Positions 1 to 8,593 of a stretch of 38,373 nt of DNA are shown in pieces. The notes beneath the pieces are model-generated. The model ran no database searches, was not told where the DNA came from, and was given only the letters and a program-made list of their open reading frames with translations. The translations under genes were made by a program, and so were the position numbers. The DNA is from an uncultured Spirochaetaceae bacterium (GTDB lineage: Bacteria > Spirochaetota > Spirochaetia > Sphaerochaetales > Sphaerochaetaceae), in assembly GCA_944392705.1 (NCBI GenBank), contig CALXXO010000006.1:1-38373 (forward strand), in the 5' to 3' direction. The stretch's first letter is position 1; each line of letters starts with the position of its first letter.

Positions 1-10
1 TAGAAGAATC

Positions 11-535
11 CTACCCACAAAATACACTGCCCTTGGAATCTATCACGCAGATTGTAGGGAAATTCTCAATCTCGAGTTTCAAAAGCGCTTCAGGCCCCAG
101 TTCCGGATATGCTACGAGCGATGATGATTTTATGCGTGAAGCATATAGCGCGCCACAGCCACCATAGGCCTGTAGGTACAATCCACCGTTTTCCTCAATC
201 GCTCTCCTCACCTCCTCGCTCCGAGGTCCTTTTCCGACCATCACACGGAGGGAAGCTTTTATGAGCGAGGGGGAAAAGGCATCCATCCTCGCGCTAGTCG
301 TAGGGCCGGCGGCTCCTATCAGGAATCCATCTGGAGCTGGACTCGGGCCCATATAGTAAATGGCATTACCTTCGAACTTGAAAGGAAGGGGATCTCCATT
401 CTTCAGCGCTTCATAGAGTCTCTTATGGACCTGGTCGCGGCCGACATAGAGAGTCCCTGATAAAACCACCTCATCCCCCGGCTCTACTGCGGAGATAGAT
501 ACATCGGTATATGGCAGCTCAATATACCTTCTCAT
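11..535 (-). CDS. Class I fumarate hydratase (or L-tartrate dehydratase) beta subunit
   Basis: This is the small subunit of a two-part [4Fe-4S] hydro-lyase that would interconvert fumarate and L-malate in the cytoplasm. The 174 residues match the C-terminal domain of class I fumarases; the signature GPTTSARMD lies near residues 78-85, and YGGCGALYA near 125-132. The ATG at 535 follows a GGAAAGGGGG stretch and overlaps the stop codon of the alpha subunit (ATGA), so the two are probably translated together. An upstream in-frame Met at 583 lies inside the alpha gene and is unlikely to be used. Tartrate dehydratase subunits look the same, so the substrate is not proven; fumarate is the more common case in anaerobes. 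Confidence 0.9.
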   Translation of the reverse strand: MRRYIELPYTDVSISAVEPGDEVVLSGTLYVGRDQVHKRLYEALKNGDPLPFKFEGNAIYYMGPSPAPDGFLIGAAGPTTSARMDAFSPSLIKASLRVMVGKGPRSEEVRRAIEENGGLYLQAYGGCGALYASRIKSSSLVAYPELGPEALLKLEIENFPTICVIDSKGSVFCG

Positions 536-1371
536 ATTTCCCCCTTTCCAAACCGCACAACAGCCTTTCTCTCCGCCCAGCAATTAACTGTCAGAGCAAC
601 AGGAAGCCCCGCGATATGCGTCGGCTCAACAGCAACTGAAACACTGAGGACCGTAGGCATTCCACCAAGACCACCGGGACCTATCCCAAGGCTGTTTACG
701 GCATCCATTATCTTCTCAGAGAGGACAGGATCCTCGCTCTCCCTGAAGAAAGCTTTCTTTGAAAGAAATGCGGCCCTGTCCATCGTCCCTCCGATTCCGA
801 CCCCGAGGAAGACAGGAGGACATGGCTTGCCGCCAGCTTTCTCCATCATCTCCCTGACTGCCTGAACAACCCCCTCTTCGCCAGCGGTTGGATTGAGCAT
901 CCTGATCTGAGAGCAATTCTCCGAGCCGAAGCCTTTCAGAAGGAACGAGACCTCCACATCGCTTCCAGTCCCCAGCTCATAGAAGATGAACGGAGGAAGA
1001 TTATTTCCTGTATTCTTTCTTTCCCTGACGGGATCTGTAACTATGCTTTTACGGAAGAATCCCTCCTCAGCTGCTTTCATTGTACCCTCAAGCACCACGC
1101 TCTCGATATCCCTAAGAGAAGCATCGGAATCCCTTCCTACTGTCACCATGCACCAGAAGGCACCTGTATCCTGGCACATTGGAAGCCCTGTTTCAGAAGC
1201 AACCTTGAGATTCTCCTTTATTGCGGAGAGTACACATTCAGCCTTTCCTCCTTCCGCTATCGCATTGTTTATCATCGACGCCGCATCAGGGGGAAGGATT
1301 CTCGCAGCTTTTATAAGTGCATCTCTAATTCTATCCGCAGCACTATGCAAGATCGCCTTGTCTTGTTCCAT
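532..1371 (-). CDS. Class I fumarate hydratase (or L-tartrate dehydratase) alpha subunit
   Basis: This is the 279-residue iron-sulfur subunit of the two-part fumarase; it holds the oxygen-labile [4Fe-4S] cluster that binds the substrate. Three candidate ligands are visible: Cys66 in MCQDTG, Cys153 in GSENCSQ and Cys184 in KPCPPV, the last just before the GVGIGGTMDRA stretch. The chosen ATG at 1371 begins MEQDKAIL, a usual family start; the longer frame back to 1437 would lie in the radical SAM gene. The start overlaps the end of that gene by 29 bases. In a fermenting anaerobe the enzyme most likely serves a partial TCA branch or malate/fumarate metabolism. Confidence 0.9.
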   Translation of the reverse strand: MEQDKAILHSAADRIRDALIKAARILPPDAASMINNAIAEGGKAECVLSAIKENLKVASETGLPMCQDTGAFWCMVTVGRDSDASLRDIESVVLEGTMKAAEEGFFRKSIVTDPVRERKNTGNNLPPFIFYELGTGSDVEVSFLLKGFGSENCSQIRMLNPTAGEEGVVQAVREMMEKAGGKPCPPVFLGVGIGGTMDRAAFLSKKAFFRESEDPVLSEKIMDAVNSLGIGPGGLGGMPTVLSVSVAVEPTHIAGLPVALTVNCWAERKAVVRFGKGEI

Positions 1372-2317
1372 TTCGTTCCATCCTTTCCTCAAGATGCCTG
1401 AGGAATTTCGATTTATCGGGAAAGACCCTTGGCGCAAGGAGTCTATGGTAAGGTGTCTCCGATATAAGTCTCTCTATTATGATTTCACTATCAAGATGGC
1501 GCAGGAAGAGCTCTGTGCTCTCAAGTGTCCTCTCTTCTGACATAACGGTAAGCAATCCTGAAAGGTAATCATCGGAGAGCGCGGTTCCTCCTGTTATATG
1601 AAGATTATGGATCTTAACAGCGTCCGCACCCGATTCATTCACAGCTTCCGCAGTAGCTATGAAGTGTTCCCGGCCTTCTCCGGGAAGCCCCAGTATTACA
1701 TGGGTCGCAACTTTCAGATTATGGGCATGGGCCCTTCTGACCGCATCCATATACTCCTGCAAAGTATGACCGCGGTTGATGCTGCGGAGAGTATTGTCAT
1801 CTGCGCTCTGAAGGCCGAACTCAACCCATACATCCCTGTCCGATGTAATATACGATTCAAGAAGCGAGAGAACATCCTCCTCCACGCAATCTGGACGAGT
1901 GGAAATCAGGAGCTCCTTGAAAGGCATTATCGAAAGCGCATCATCGTAAATCCTCTTGAGGTTCTCAACGCTGTCATATGTATTTGTCCAGGACTGGAAT
2001 GAAAGGCTGAAGAGCCTAGCCTTGTATCGCCTTGAAAGGAATTCCCTGCCCCTTTCTATCTGCTCTTTTATCGACAAGAGCCTGGGAAGGATTGTATCTG
2101 CGACAGTGCTATCATAACAGGCCGTCCTCCTGAAAGATGACTCGCTCGACCTCTGGTATACCGCAATAGAGCCCGTTCCATCGCAGAAGGCACAGCCACC
2201 ATGTCTGGTTTTATCGCGGTTCGGACAGGAAAAACCAGCGTCAACACCTATCCTGTAGACCGCTTCCCCGTACTTTCCCTTAAGATATGACGAATATGTA
2301 TTCCATCGCGTATACAT
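1343..2317 (-). CDS. Radical SAM protein, YhcC/TIGR01212 type
   Basis: This is a 324-residue radical SAM protein of the YhcC family, whose reaction is not established. The cluster-binding cysteines are Cys31, Cys42 and Cys45 in a CPNR(x)7CAFC arrangement, the wide spacing that marks this family and differs from the usual CX3CX2C. A following GTGS segment (residues 47-50) and a GLQSADD motif in the mid-region fit the barrel. The ATG at 2317 shares one base with the patatin stop codon (TAATG), which suggests coupled translation. Nothing in the neighbours points to a substrate. Confidence 0.85.
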   Translation of the reverse strand: MYTRWNTYSSYLKGKYGEAVYRIGVDAGFSCPNRDKTRHGGCAFCDGTGSIAVYQRSSESSFRRTACYDSTVADTILPRLLSIKEQIERGREFLSRRYKARLFSLSFQSWTNTYDSVENLKRIYDDALSIMPFKELLISTRPDCVEEDVLSLLESYITSDRDVWVEFGLQSADDNTLRSINRGHTLQEYMDAVRRAHAHNLKVATHVILGLPGEGREHFIATAEAVNESGADAVKIHNLHITGGTALSDDYLSGLLTVMSEERTLESTELFLRHLDSEIIIERLISETPYHRLLAPRVFPDKSKFLRHLEERMERNGTRQGDLA

Positions 2318-4494
2318 TACTCTATACCGACCATGAATGAGACGCGAGGTGTCATCGATATGTGGAGCGCAGCTGTCACCTGTCCGAACGATGTCGCGAT
2401 TCCAACTCCAACGTATCCACCTATATCCATATTCTCCTTGTCCAGTGTCAGCTCTGAATATGGCACGAGGTTTTTATCAGGATTCATCGCATCGTACTCA
2501 CCGCCGAAGATCTCGAAGAAAATCCCGGCATCGACGAAAATCGAATAAGGAAGAGGAAGGCGCACTCCGCCCATCAGATAGATGTAGTCAGATGCCGTCA
2601 ATCCCATATTCGTCGATACATAAGCAGCGGCCAGCTCCTGAGCTCTTCTTATCGTCGCAGTCTCTCCCGAGACAATGAACTTGAAGATATCAGTAGGTCC
2701 GAATGAACCGAAGAAATCGCCATGGATTGAGTATGCAATCACAGAACGTGGGAAATCGCCGCCGAATTCGAGCGTCAGCTCCCCTTCAAAGCCATTTGAA
2801 GCTGCTTCTGTATTGTCATAGGCATCGAATACAAACCCTAGTCCAAGATACGGATAGGAATGGTGGTGCTCCGTGAATCTGTCCGAACCAAGATATGAAT
2901 AGCTGTATCCGACAATGGCATCCATGCGGAACGACCTGGATGGAAGGAAGCCTATACCCGCTTTCATGAAGACACCAACATCGTTGCTGAATGTATAATC
3001 CTCCGTTCCAGGTACTGAATCATATGCCTGCTGACCATATTTTATTCCCGCGCTTCCATAGAGGAATGCAGACGACAGGAATGGATATGAAAGCCCCGCT
3101 TCTACCGTTATCCCCTCATCGACCACAACACCGTATTCGAGATCAAGTCTCTCCAACAGCGCCATACGGCCAGATATAGTGAAATTAGGAGTGTAGGCAA
3201 AGTATGGGTTTCCCCCATCGCTGCCATCATACCTGACACCTATACCACCTGTAAGACCGAGATATATGCTCCCGGAAAGCGATGGATAGCGCTCTCCATA
3301 AACATAGATGACACCATCTTCGATCTCATATGTGACGGTTTTAAGGCCTTCATGCCTTCTTATTTCATCGAGAAGTCTCTCGAACTCCGTAATCGTTTTA
3401 TAATCCATCAGCTGTCCCTCGAAAGCTGAGAGATCCGAGGAGAATGATGAAGGGATTATATCATCAGCGACAACATGATCGATGACAGGAGCCGGAAGTG
3501 AATCATAGCTCTCCCTCTCATCCCAGAGCCATCTTTCAAGGCGGTCTTCCAGTTCATCGAAGACTTCCTGATTCTCCTCAACAGCCTTCTTTCCAGCTTC
3601 GAGAATCACCTCGCTGTCTCCGAACCCAAGGGAGGAATAGGAAGTTGTATCAGGGACGATTACCCAATCGGCTTCATCGTAGTTGGCAGCGGAATTCGGC
3701 TCTGTAAGATAATCAGAGAACTGGCTGAAAGTACCGGAGAGCGTCGCCATATCATTCTTGTGCTCTCCATAGATATGGCGAGCATCGTTCACATCCACGG
3801 CAAGCACAAGATCTGCTCCCAGGTCCCTCGCGATATCAGTCGGAAGATTATCCTCCAGCCCGCCATCGATTATATAGCTACCATCCTCAAGCTGTACCGG
3901 AGCGAAGATGACAGGAATAGCCATCGATGCCCTCACAGCATCGAACAAAGATCCGCTCGAGAAAACAACCTTCCTATTGTTTGTTATATCAGTACCGATT
4001 GCCCTGAACGGAATCGGGAGATCGTCGAAATCCTTAACTTCGAGGACCTTCGAGAGGTAACGGCGAAGAAAGCCATTTATGTACTGGTCATCTATAAGCC
4101 CATTGGATGCACCAATTCCCGAAGCTCCGAACTCAACAGTCAAAAGATTCGTATCATAGTCGGAGAAAGGACTTGGGAGCGTATCTGAGCCCCTTACGGC
4201 GGAAAGGTGCATGAAATAAGCCATCAAATCAGTCTCCAGGACAAGCTCTTCAAGCTCAGCTCCTGAATAACCTGAGGAATAGAAACTCCCGATTACAGCT
4301 CCCATGCTTGTGCCTATCACGATATCGGGGACAATCCCTCGCCTATCGAGCTCCTCAAGCACCGGAATATGGGCAATGCCTTTTGCTCCTCCACCGGAGA
4401 GAACAAGCGCAAAGCGCGGCCTGAATATTGAAGCCGGAAGGATGGTCAGTACGGCAGAAAGCACAAAAAGAAAAACAGCTATCTTCCTCTTCAA
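2317..4494 (-). CDS. Patatin-like phospholipase with C-terminal outer-membrane barrel
   Basis: This 725-residue protein joins a patatin lipase domain to a surface-antigen/Omp85-like barrel, the plan of type Vd autotransporters such as PlpD. Residues 1-24 look like a signal peptide. The patatin domain (about 27-330) has the oxyanion loop GGGAKG at 34-39, nucleophile Ser63 in GTSMG and Asp210 in DGG, so the catalytic dyad is complete. A POTRA-like stretch follows around 340-410, and the remainder is alternating, aromatic-rich beta sequence. It probably acts at or outside the outer membrane. The start is TTG at 4494 with GGAGG six bases upstream. Whether the lipase is released or stays attached cannot be read from the sequence. 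Confidence 0.87.
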   Translation of the reverse strand: MKRKIAVFLFVLSAVLTILPASIFRPRFALVLSGGGAKGIAHIPVLEELDRRGIVPDIVIGTSMGAVIGSFYSSGYSGAELEELVLETDLMAYFMHLSAVRGSDTLPSPFSDYDTNLLTVEFGASGIGASNGLIDDQYINGFLRRYLSKVLEVKDFDDLPIPFRAIGTDITNNRKVVFSSGSLFDAVRASMAIPVIFAPVQLEDGSYIIDGGLEDNLPTDIARDLGADLVLAVDVNDARHIYGEHKNDMATLSGTFSQFSDYLTEPNSAANYDEADWVIVPDTTSYSSLGFGDSEVILEAGKKAVEENQEVFDELEDRLERWLWDERESYDSLPAPVIDHVVADDIIPSSFSSDLSAFEGQLMDYKTITEFERLLDEIRRHEGLKTVTYEIEDGVIYVYGERYPSLSGSIYLGLTGGIGVRYDGSDGGNPYFAYTPNFTISGRMALLERLDLEYGVVVDEGITVEAGLSYPFLSSAFLYGSAGIKYGQQAYDSVPGTEDYTFSNDVGVFMKAGIGFLPSRSFRMDAIVGYSYSYLGSDRFTEHHHSYPYLGLGFVFDAYDNTEAASNGFEGELTLEFGGDFPRSVIAYSIHGDFFGSFGPTDIFKFIVSGETATIRRAQELAAAYVSTNMGLTASDYIYLMGGVRLPLPYSIFVDAGIFFEIFGGEYDAMNPDKNLVPYSELTLDKENMDIGGYVGVGIATSFGQVTAALHISMTPRVSFMVGIE

Positions 4495-4506
4495 CGTTTT
4501 CCTCCT

Positions 4507-5433
4507 CTATTCCAGAACCTTCCCTATAAGGTCACGGTGTCCATTAAGAAAAGAAGCAGCATCCATCTCCTTCTTCATAGGAGGAAGCACCCTCTGGATG
4601 TATATATAACCATCAGGAAATGCAACCTTCAGCCCTTTTTTCTTATCATACAATACAATTGTACCAGGCTTTTCCTCCGGAGTACATTTCTCCAGATCAA
4701 ATACGCTACCGTGAACAGCTGTTATGTAAAGCGGTGTCCCAGAAAGCATCGCATAGGCCTTTGGCCACGGCATACAGGCTCTTATCTGGGAATGGGCAAC
4801 GGAAGCAGAGGAAGCGAAATCTATCTTTCCATCCTCCTTGCTCACAAATGACGTATATGTAGCATCGCCCTGCTGCGGCAAAGCTTTCCTGCTTTCATCC
4901 TTAAGCACCGGAAGCACTAAAGATGGTACAGCAGCTGCCACGACACTGGACAATGATTCCTCAGTCTCCGTCCCATCAAGGCTGAGATGCAAAGTACTGA
5001 AAACATCCCCCTCATCGATTCCCAGACCTATTTTCTGCAGCGATACACCTGTTTTCCTGTCCCCATTCCGTATTGCCTGATAAACAGGCGATGGACCTCG
5101 GTACTTCGGGAGAATCGAAGGATGGACGTTGAAGGTATTGGAGAAGATGGAGAGGAACTTAGGTCCGAATATCTTCCCATAGCAGAAGGACAGAAGGGTA
5201 TCTGCACCATACGATGCGATATGCTCCCTTGCTTCTTTCCTGATCGTCTCCGGCTGATAGACCTCAAGGCCAAGCTCCAAAGCAAGTTTTTTCACAGGGG
5301 ATTGGACAAGTGTCTTTCCCCTCTTTCCAGGAGCATCAGGGGCTGTAAGCACAAGGGCTATGAGCTTTTCTTCCGCAAGTGCGGAAAGAAGAGGAAGAGC
5401 AATTTCACCTGTCGCAGCAAATACTATTCTCAT
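4507..5433 (-). CDS. fmt: Methionyl-tRNA formyltransferase
   Basis: The enzyme formylates the methionine on initiator tRNA using 10-formyltetrahydrofolate. The 308 residues have the usual length and layout: an N-terminal Rossmann-type formyltransferase domain with the catalytic set Asn102, His104 (in NVHPSILPKYRG) and Asp140 (in GIDEGD), then a C-terminal OB-like domain from about 205. Its ATG shares one base with the stop codon of def (TGATG). The def-fmt pair is very common, since deformylase later removes the same formyl group. Confidence 0.95.
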   Translation of the reverse strand: MRIVFAATGEIALPLLSALAEEKLIALVLTAPDAPGKRGKTLVQSPVKKLALELGLEVYQPETIRKEAREHIASYGADTLLSFCYGKIFGPKFLSIFSNTFNVHPSILPKYRGPSPVYQAIRNGDRKTGVSLQKIGLGIDEGDVFSTLHLSLDGTETEESLSSVVAAAVPSLVLPVLKDESRKALPQQGDATYTSFVSKEDGKIDFASSASVAHSQIRACMPWPKAYAMLSGTPLYITAVHGSVFDLEKCTPEEKPGTIVLYDKKKGLKVAFPDGYIYIQRVLPPMKKEMDAASFLNGHRDLIGKVLE

Positions 5434-5945
5434 CAGACCCTCGACTTCTGTCTCCGCCTTATCCTGTTCTTCTTCTCGTAGGCGTGGACAACCTTCTCCC
5501 TCTCTTTCTCGTCGAGGTGGTCTATATAGAGCTTTCCGTGAAGATGGTCATTCTCATGCTGTATGACCCTGGCAAGAAGGCCGTCCGCTTCAAGCGTGAA
5601 TGGTTTTCCGCTCACATCCTGTGCCTGTACTGTCACCTTAACAGGACGTACAACATCGTGATAGACCCCCGGAATGGATAGACAGCCTTCCTCATAAACA
5701 CCTGTCTCGATACTCGTTCCGATGATGGAGGGATTGATGAACACCATAGGCTTTTCGCCCCTGATGTGGACCACGAAAAGCTTCTTGCTGACCCCTACCT
5801 GAGGACCTGCAAGCCCTACCCCGTCAGCTTCCTCGAGGGTATCAATCATAGCATCGCAGAGCATTCTGAGAGCTTCATCGAATTCCGTTATATCAGAGCA
5901 CTCCTCGCGGAGCACTTCATCTCCAAGTTTGTAGATATCCAACAT
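5433..5945 (-). CDS. def: Peptide deformylase
   Basis: This metallo-enzyme removes the N-formyl group from new proteins. All three family motifs are present in 170 residues: GVGLAGPQVG (42-51), EGCLS with metal ligand Cys88, and QHENDHL with His130, Glu131 and His134. The family usually has HEIDH or HEYDH, so the Asn at the third position is a mild variant away from the metal ligands. The ATG at 5945 has no clear Shine-Dalgarno sequence and lies three bases after the stop of the kinase gene, so translation may depend on coupling. It is followed directly by fmt. Confidence 0.95.
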   Translation of the reverse strand: MLDIYKLGDEVLREECSDITEFDEALRMLCDAMIDTLEEADGVGLAGPQVGVSKKLFVVHIRGEKPMVFINPSIIGTSIETGVYEEGCLSIPGVYHDVVRPVKVTVQAQDVSGKPFTLEADGLLARVIQHENDHLHGKLYIDHLDEKEREKVVHAYEKKNRIRRRQKSRV

Positions 5946-5948
5946 ATC

Positions 5949-6527
5949 TCAGGATGGTATACTTCCATCCTCTTCTTGGCAACAGATTATACGATCTGCA
6001 TTCTCCTCAATGGAGAAGGCGGAGAAATACGATTCCTCCAAGGGTATCCACTTTGTTTTGAACACATGGGCCTTATCATAGCCATTGCGCTTTATGATCC
6101 TCTCAATCTGGAGCCCTTCATCGACCGTCATGAAAAGAGAGAGATCATAGTATTTTCCAAACCTGGGGCTAAGGCTGTATGCACCTTCGACTATCACAAG
6201 GGAAGAAGGGTCCACTGTGACGCTACCATCGTAATCCATAACAGAGCAATCGAAACGCCTGTATGAGAAAGTCATTGTCCCTCTTATGAATGGGAGCACC
6301 TCCTCCATGAATCTCTCATAGTGGACATTTCCTCCTTTCTCTGCCAATCGCTCAGTTGTCCTCATTTCAGGAGGAAGGAAGAAATCATCCATGTGGATTA
6401 CAGTTCCACCCGTTTCGGCTGCGAGCTTTGATGCAAGGGTTGTCTTTCCTGATGCGGAACGACCATCTATTGCTATTATGCGCGTATCTGGATTTATCAG
6501 AGCAAGGATTTCATCGACGGCCGTCAT
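5949..6527 (-). CDS. Uridine-kinase-like P-loop kinase
   Basis: This 192-residue kinase belongs to the uridine kinase/phosphoribulokinase group. The P-loop GRSASGKTT is at 22-30, MDDFF follows at about 47-51, and an IVEGAYS strand lies near 113-119. It resembles the short uridine-kinase-like proteins of Firmicutes and lacks the C-terminal UPRT domain of some larger enzymes. The real acceptor is uncertain; uridine, another nucleoside or a vitamin-like alcohol are possible. Its ATG overlaps the stop of the ECF S component by four bases (ATGA), which suggests that the two products work on the same compound. Confidence 0.75.
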   Translation of the reverse strand: MTAVDEILALINPDTRIIAIDGRSASGKTTLASKLAAETGGTVIHMDDFFLPPEMRTTERLAEKGGNVHYERFMEEVLPFIRGTMTFSYRRFDCSVMDYDGSVTVDPSSLVIVEGAYSLSPRFGKYYDLSLFMTVDEGLQIERIIKRNGYDKAHVFKTKWIPLEESYFSAFSIEENADRIICCQEEDGSIPS

Positions 6528-7054
6528 CCCATCTTCCTTCCAGTGAATCCGGCTTTATCCAGAGCTGCCGCAATGACTGGAATGAGCACAAGCTGCATGA
6601 CAATTGCGGGAAGGCATGAGACAAAGTAGCTTGAAATCCACATAGGAAGCGAATAAGAACCACGGGCGAAGATAAAGGCCCTTGCACATCCTGCTGTAAT
6701 CCTCCCGAAAAGCATAGCTATAAGAAGGCTAATGATGACAGCTGCACTCCTCTTTCTGATTCCGATGAGGTTAATCATCAAACCCGCCATGAACCCGTAG
6801 GATGCAAGCTCTACCATCATCTGCGGCAGCATAGGTGCACCTGGCATTCCAGTGAACAGAGATGACAGAAGAGGTCCCGCGATTCCGCATAGCAGTCCGA
6901 AAGGCCACGATGTGAGTATGCCACAGAGCAGTACTGGAAGATGCATCGGGGAAAAGAGCACCCCGCCATTTGGGATGGCATGGAATGCCATTGGAAGCAC
7001 AACACAGAGCGCGATGCAGACAGCTGTCACTAATGATTTCTTAAGAACCGACAA
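6524..7054 (-). CDS. ECF transporter S component (substrate unknown)
   Basis: This is the substrate-binding membrane subunit of an energy-coupling-factor importer. The 176 residues are mostly hydrophobic and fit five or six transmembrane helices, with short loops such as FHAIPNGG and SPMHLPVL near the N-terminal end that are typical of S components. No motif reveals the substrate. The start is TTG at 7054 with AAAGGAG six bases upstream, and it overlaps the end of ecfT by 14 bases. Gene order (two ATPases, EcfT, S component) indicates a dedicated group-I transporter in which the S component belongs to this energizing module. The next gene downstream encodes a kinase. Confidence 0.8.
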   Translation of the reverse strand: MSVLKKSLVTAVCIALCVVLPMAFHAIPNGGVLFSPMHLPVLLCGILTSWPFGLLCGIAGPLLSSLFTGMPGAPMLPQMMVELASYGFMAGLMINLIGIRKRSAAVIISLLIAMLFGRITAGCARAFIFARGSYSLPMWISSYFVSCLPAIVMQLVLIPVIAAALDKAGFTGRKMG

Positions 7055-7844
7055 TTGAAACTCCTTTCAGCAGAATTGCTGCAATCAGTATTGATAAACT
7101 TATAAAAACAGACACAGCTTCATTCAGACCGAATGATAGCTTTACCCTTCTCTTTATACTGCCGTTATAACCTCTGGCTTCCATAGCGAAGGATAGCTCA
7201 TCGGCTCTTCTGAATGCAGAGAGAAAGAGAGGGACTGTAAGAGGAATGAGGGACATGGCCTTATCTTTCAGTTTTCTCCCTCCAGGAAATGCGCCACGCG
7301 AGAGTGCAGAAAGCGTAATGTTCTCCCCTTCCGCGGCAAGGACAGGAATGAAACTGATAGCTATCGATATAATCGAAGAAGCCTGATCAACCGGAATATG
7401 CAGAAATGAGAGCGGATGCAGAAGAGTCCTGAGTCCATCTGTTATCTCAAGCGGCGTGGCTACAGCTGTCAGCAATGCCGCAAGCGATGTCAGAAGTATA
7501 ACGCTAAGCACCATCCTCAATCCGAACATTATCCCATCGATGGAAAAAGTCAAAATCCACCAAGAAAAGAAAGGATTCTCCGATGGCTGGAAGAATGCAT
7601 TCATCAGGAATATCGTGATGAAGAACATCCTGAACCTTTTCATTGAATGCAGCACAGGACGGATTGGAATAGACCCCGTTCTGTATAGGACTAAAAGGAC
7701 TGCGACGCTGAAGACATATCCTAAGATTGATCCAGATGCAATCAGGAATGCTGCAAACAGCATGGAGAAGGATACTATCCTAGCTGTGTTATCCATCCTG
7801 TGCAGGGGGGATGTTCCCGGCTTATATGCTCCGATCAGTTCCAC
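7041..7844 (-). CDS. ecfT: ECF transporter transmembrane subunit EcfT
   Basis: EcfT joins the two ATPases to the S component in the inner membrane. The 267 residues have an N-terminal membrane bundle and, in the cytoplasmic loop region, the two short XRG motifs used to dock onto the ATPases: SRG in ALSRGAFPGG (about residue 185) and ARG in MEARGYNG (about 224). The start is GTG at 7844 with GGGGG five bases upstream, and it overlaps the ecfA2 stop by ten bases. Confidence 0.9.
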   Translation of the reverse strand: MELIGAYKPGTSPLHRMDNTARIVSFSMLFAAFLIASGSILGYVFSVAVLLVLYRTGSIPIRPVLHSMKRFRMFFITIFLMNAFFQPSENPFFSWWILTFSIDGIMFGLRMVLSVILLTSLAALLTAVATPLEITDGLRTLLHPLSFLHIPVDQASSIISIAISFIPVLAAEGENITLSALSRGAFPGGRKLKDKAMSLIPLTVPLFLSAFRRADELSFAMEARGYNGSIKRRVKLSFGLNEAVSVFISLSILIAAILLKGVSIVGS

Positions 7845-8593
7845 TTTCGCCCCCTGCAGAACGCTTCAATGCCGGATACAAGCTTGTTGTAATCGGAGGT
7901 TCTCTCAATCCCCAGCGCTTCGGAAAGCCTGACAATATCTGATGAAAGGATATCAGAAGGAAGACAATCTGCAGAAATTCTGCCATCATCCAGGACTATC
8001 ACCCGGTCAGCAAACCCCGCTATCTCCTGATCGTGAGTGACTATCACAACGCATCTGCTTTCCTTTCTGTATGAGTCCAGAATCCCATACAGCCTTTCAT
8101 AGGATGCAGAATCAAGCCCGACCGTAGGTTCATCCATGAAAAGGAATGATGGCTCTGTGACAAGAACCCCTGCGGCTGCTACCCTGCGTCGCTCACCGCC
8201 GGAGAGGAAGAACGGCGATTCGTTCCACTTCTCCTTTCCTATATCCATCAGGGATAGGACCTTTTCGCACCTTGAGACAATCTCATCCCTATCCAGTCCT
8301 GAGCGCCTGAGTGCGAATGAAACATCTTCAATGACGGTAGAAGCGAAAAGCTGGCGCTCCGGATGCTGGAATATTATGCCGCAGGATGGGAGCAGTCCTT
8401 CGACTTCTTTACCATCCAATGACAATTTCCCTTCATCGGGTCTGATTAGGCCTGCAAGAAGCGATAAAAGCGTTGTTTTTCCGCTCCCGCTTTTTCCTGT
8501 TATGGCAGTAAGCCCAGCTCCGATCGAGATGGAAATATCAGAGAGGTGGAAGGTATCACGCTTAAGGGATGCATGGCTCAGCGAAAGTTCCAT
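7835..8593 (-). CDS. ecfA2: ECF transporter ATPase EcfA2
   Basis: This is one of the two ABC ATPases that power the importer. In the 252-residue form starting at ATG 8593 the motifs are Walker A GKSGSGKTT (33-41), a Q-loop at FQHPERQLF (about 75-83), signature LSGGERRR (130-137) and Walker B FLFMDEPT (150-157). The chosen start has an ideal AAGGAGG four to five bases upstream and overlaps the ecfA1 stop by 16 bases; a longer frame back to 8722 runs inside ecfA1 and is not supported. A1/A2 naming follows gene order and is tentative. Confidence 0.92.
   Translation of the reverse strand: MELSLSHASLKRDTFHLSDISISIGAGLTAITGKSGSGKTTLLSLLAGLIRPDEGKLSLDGKEVEGLLPSCGIIFQHPERQLFASTVIEDVSFALRRSGLDRDEIVSRCEKVLSLMDIGKEKWNESPFFLSGGERRRVAAAGVLVTEPSFLFMDEPTVGLDSASYERLYGILDSYRKESRCVVIVTHDQEIAGFADRVIVLDDGRISADCLPSDILSSDIVRLSEALGIERTSDYNKLVSGIEAFCRGRKWN

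Noticed and set aside
986-1540. 184-codon open frame on the plus strand opposite the fumarase alpha gene
   Set aside because: It lies antisense to a clearly conserved gene, has no family resemblance, and its length is explained by the codon bias of the real gene.
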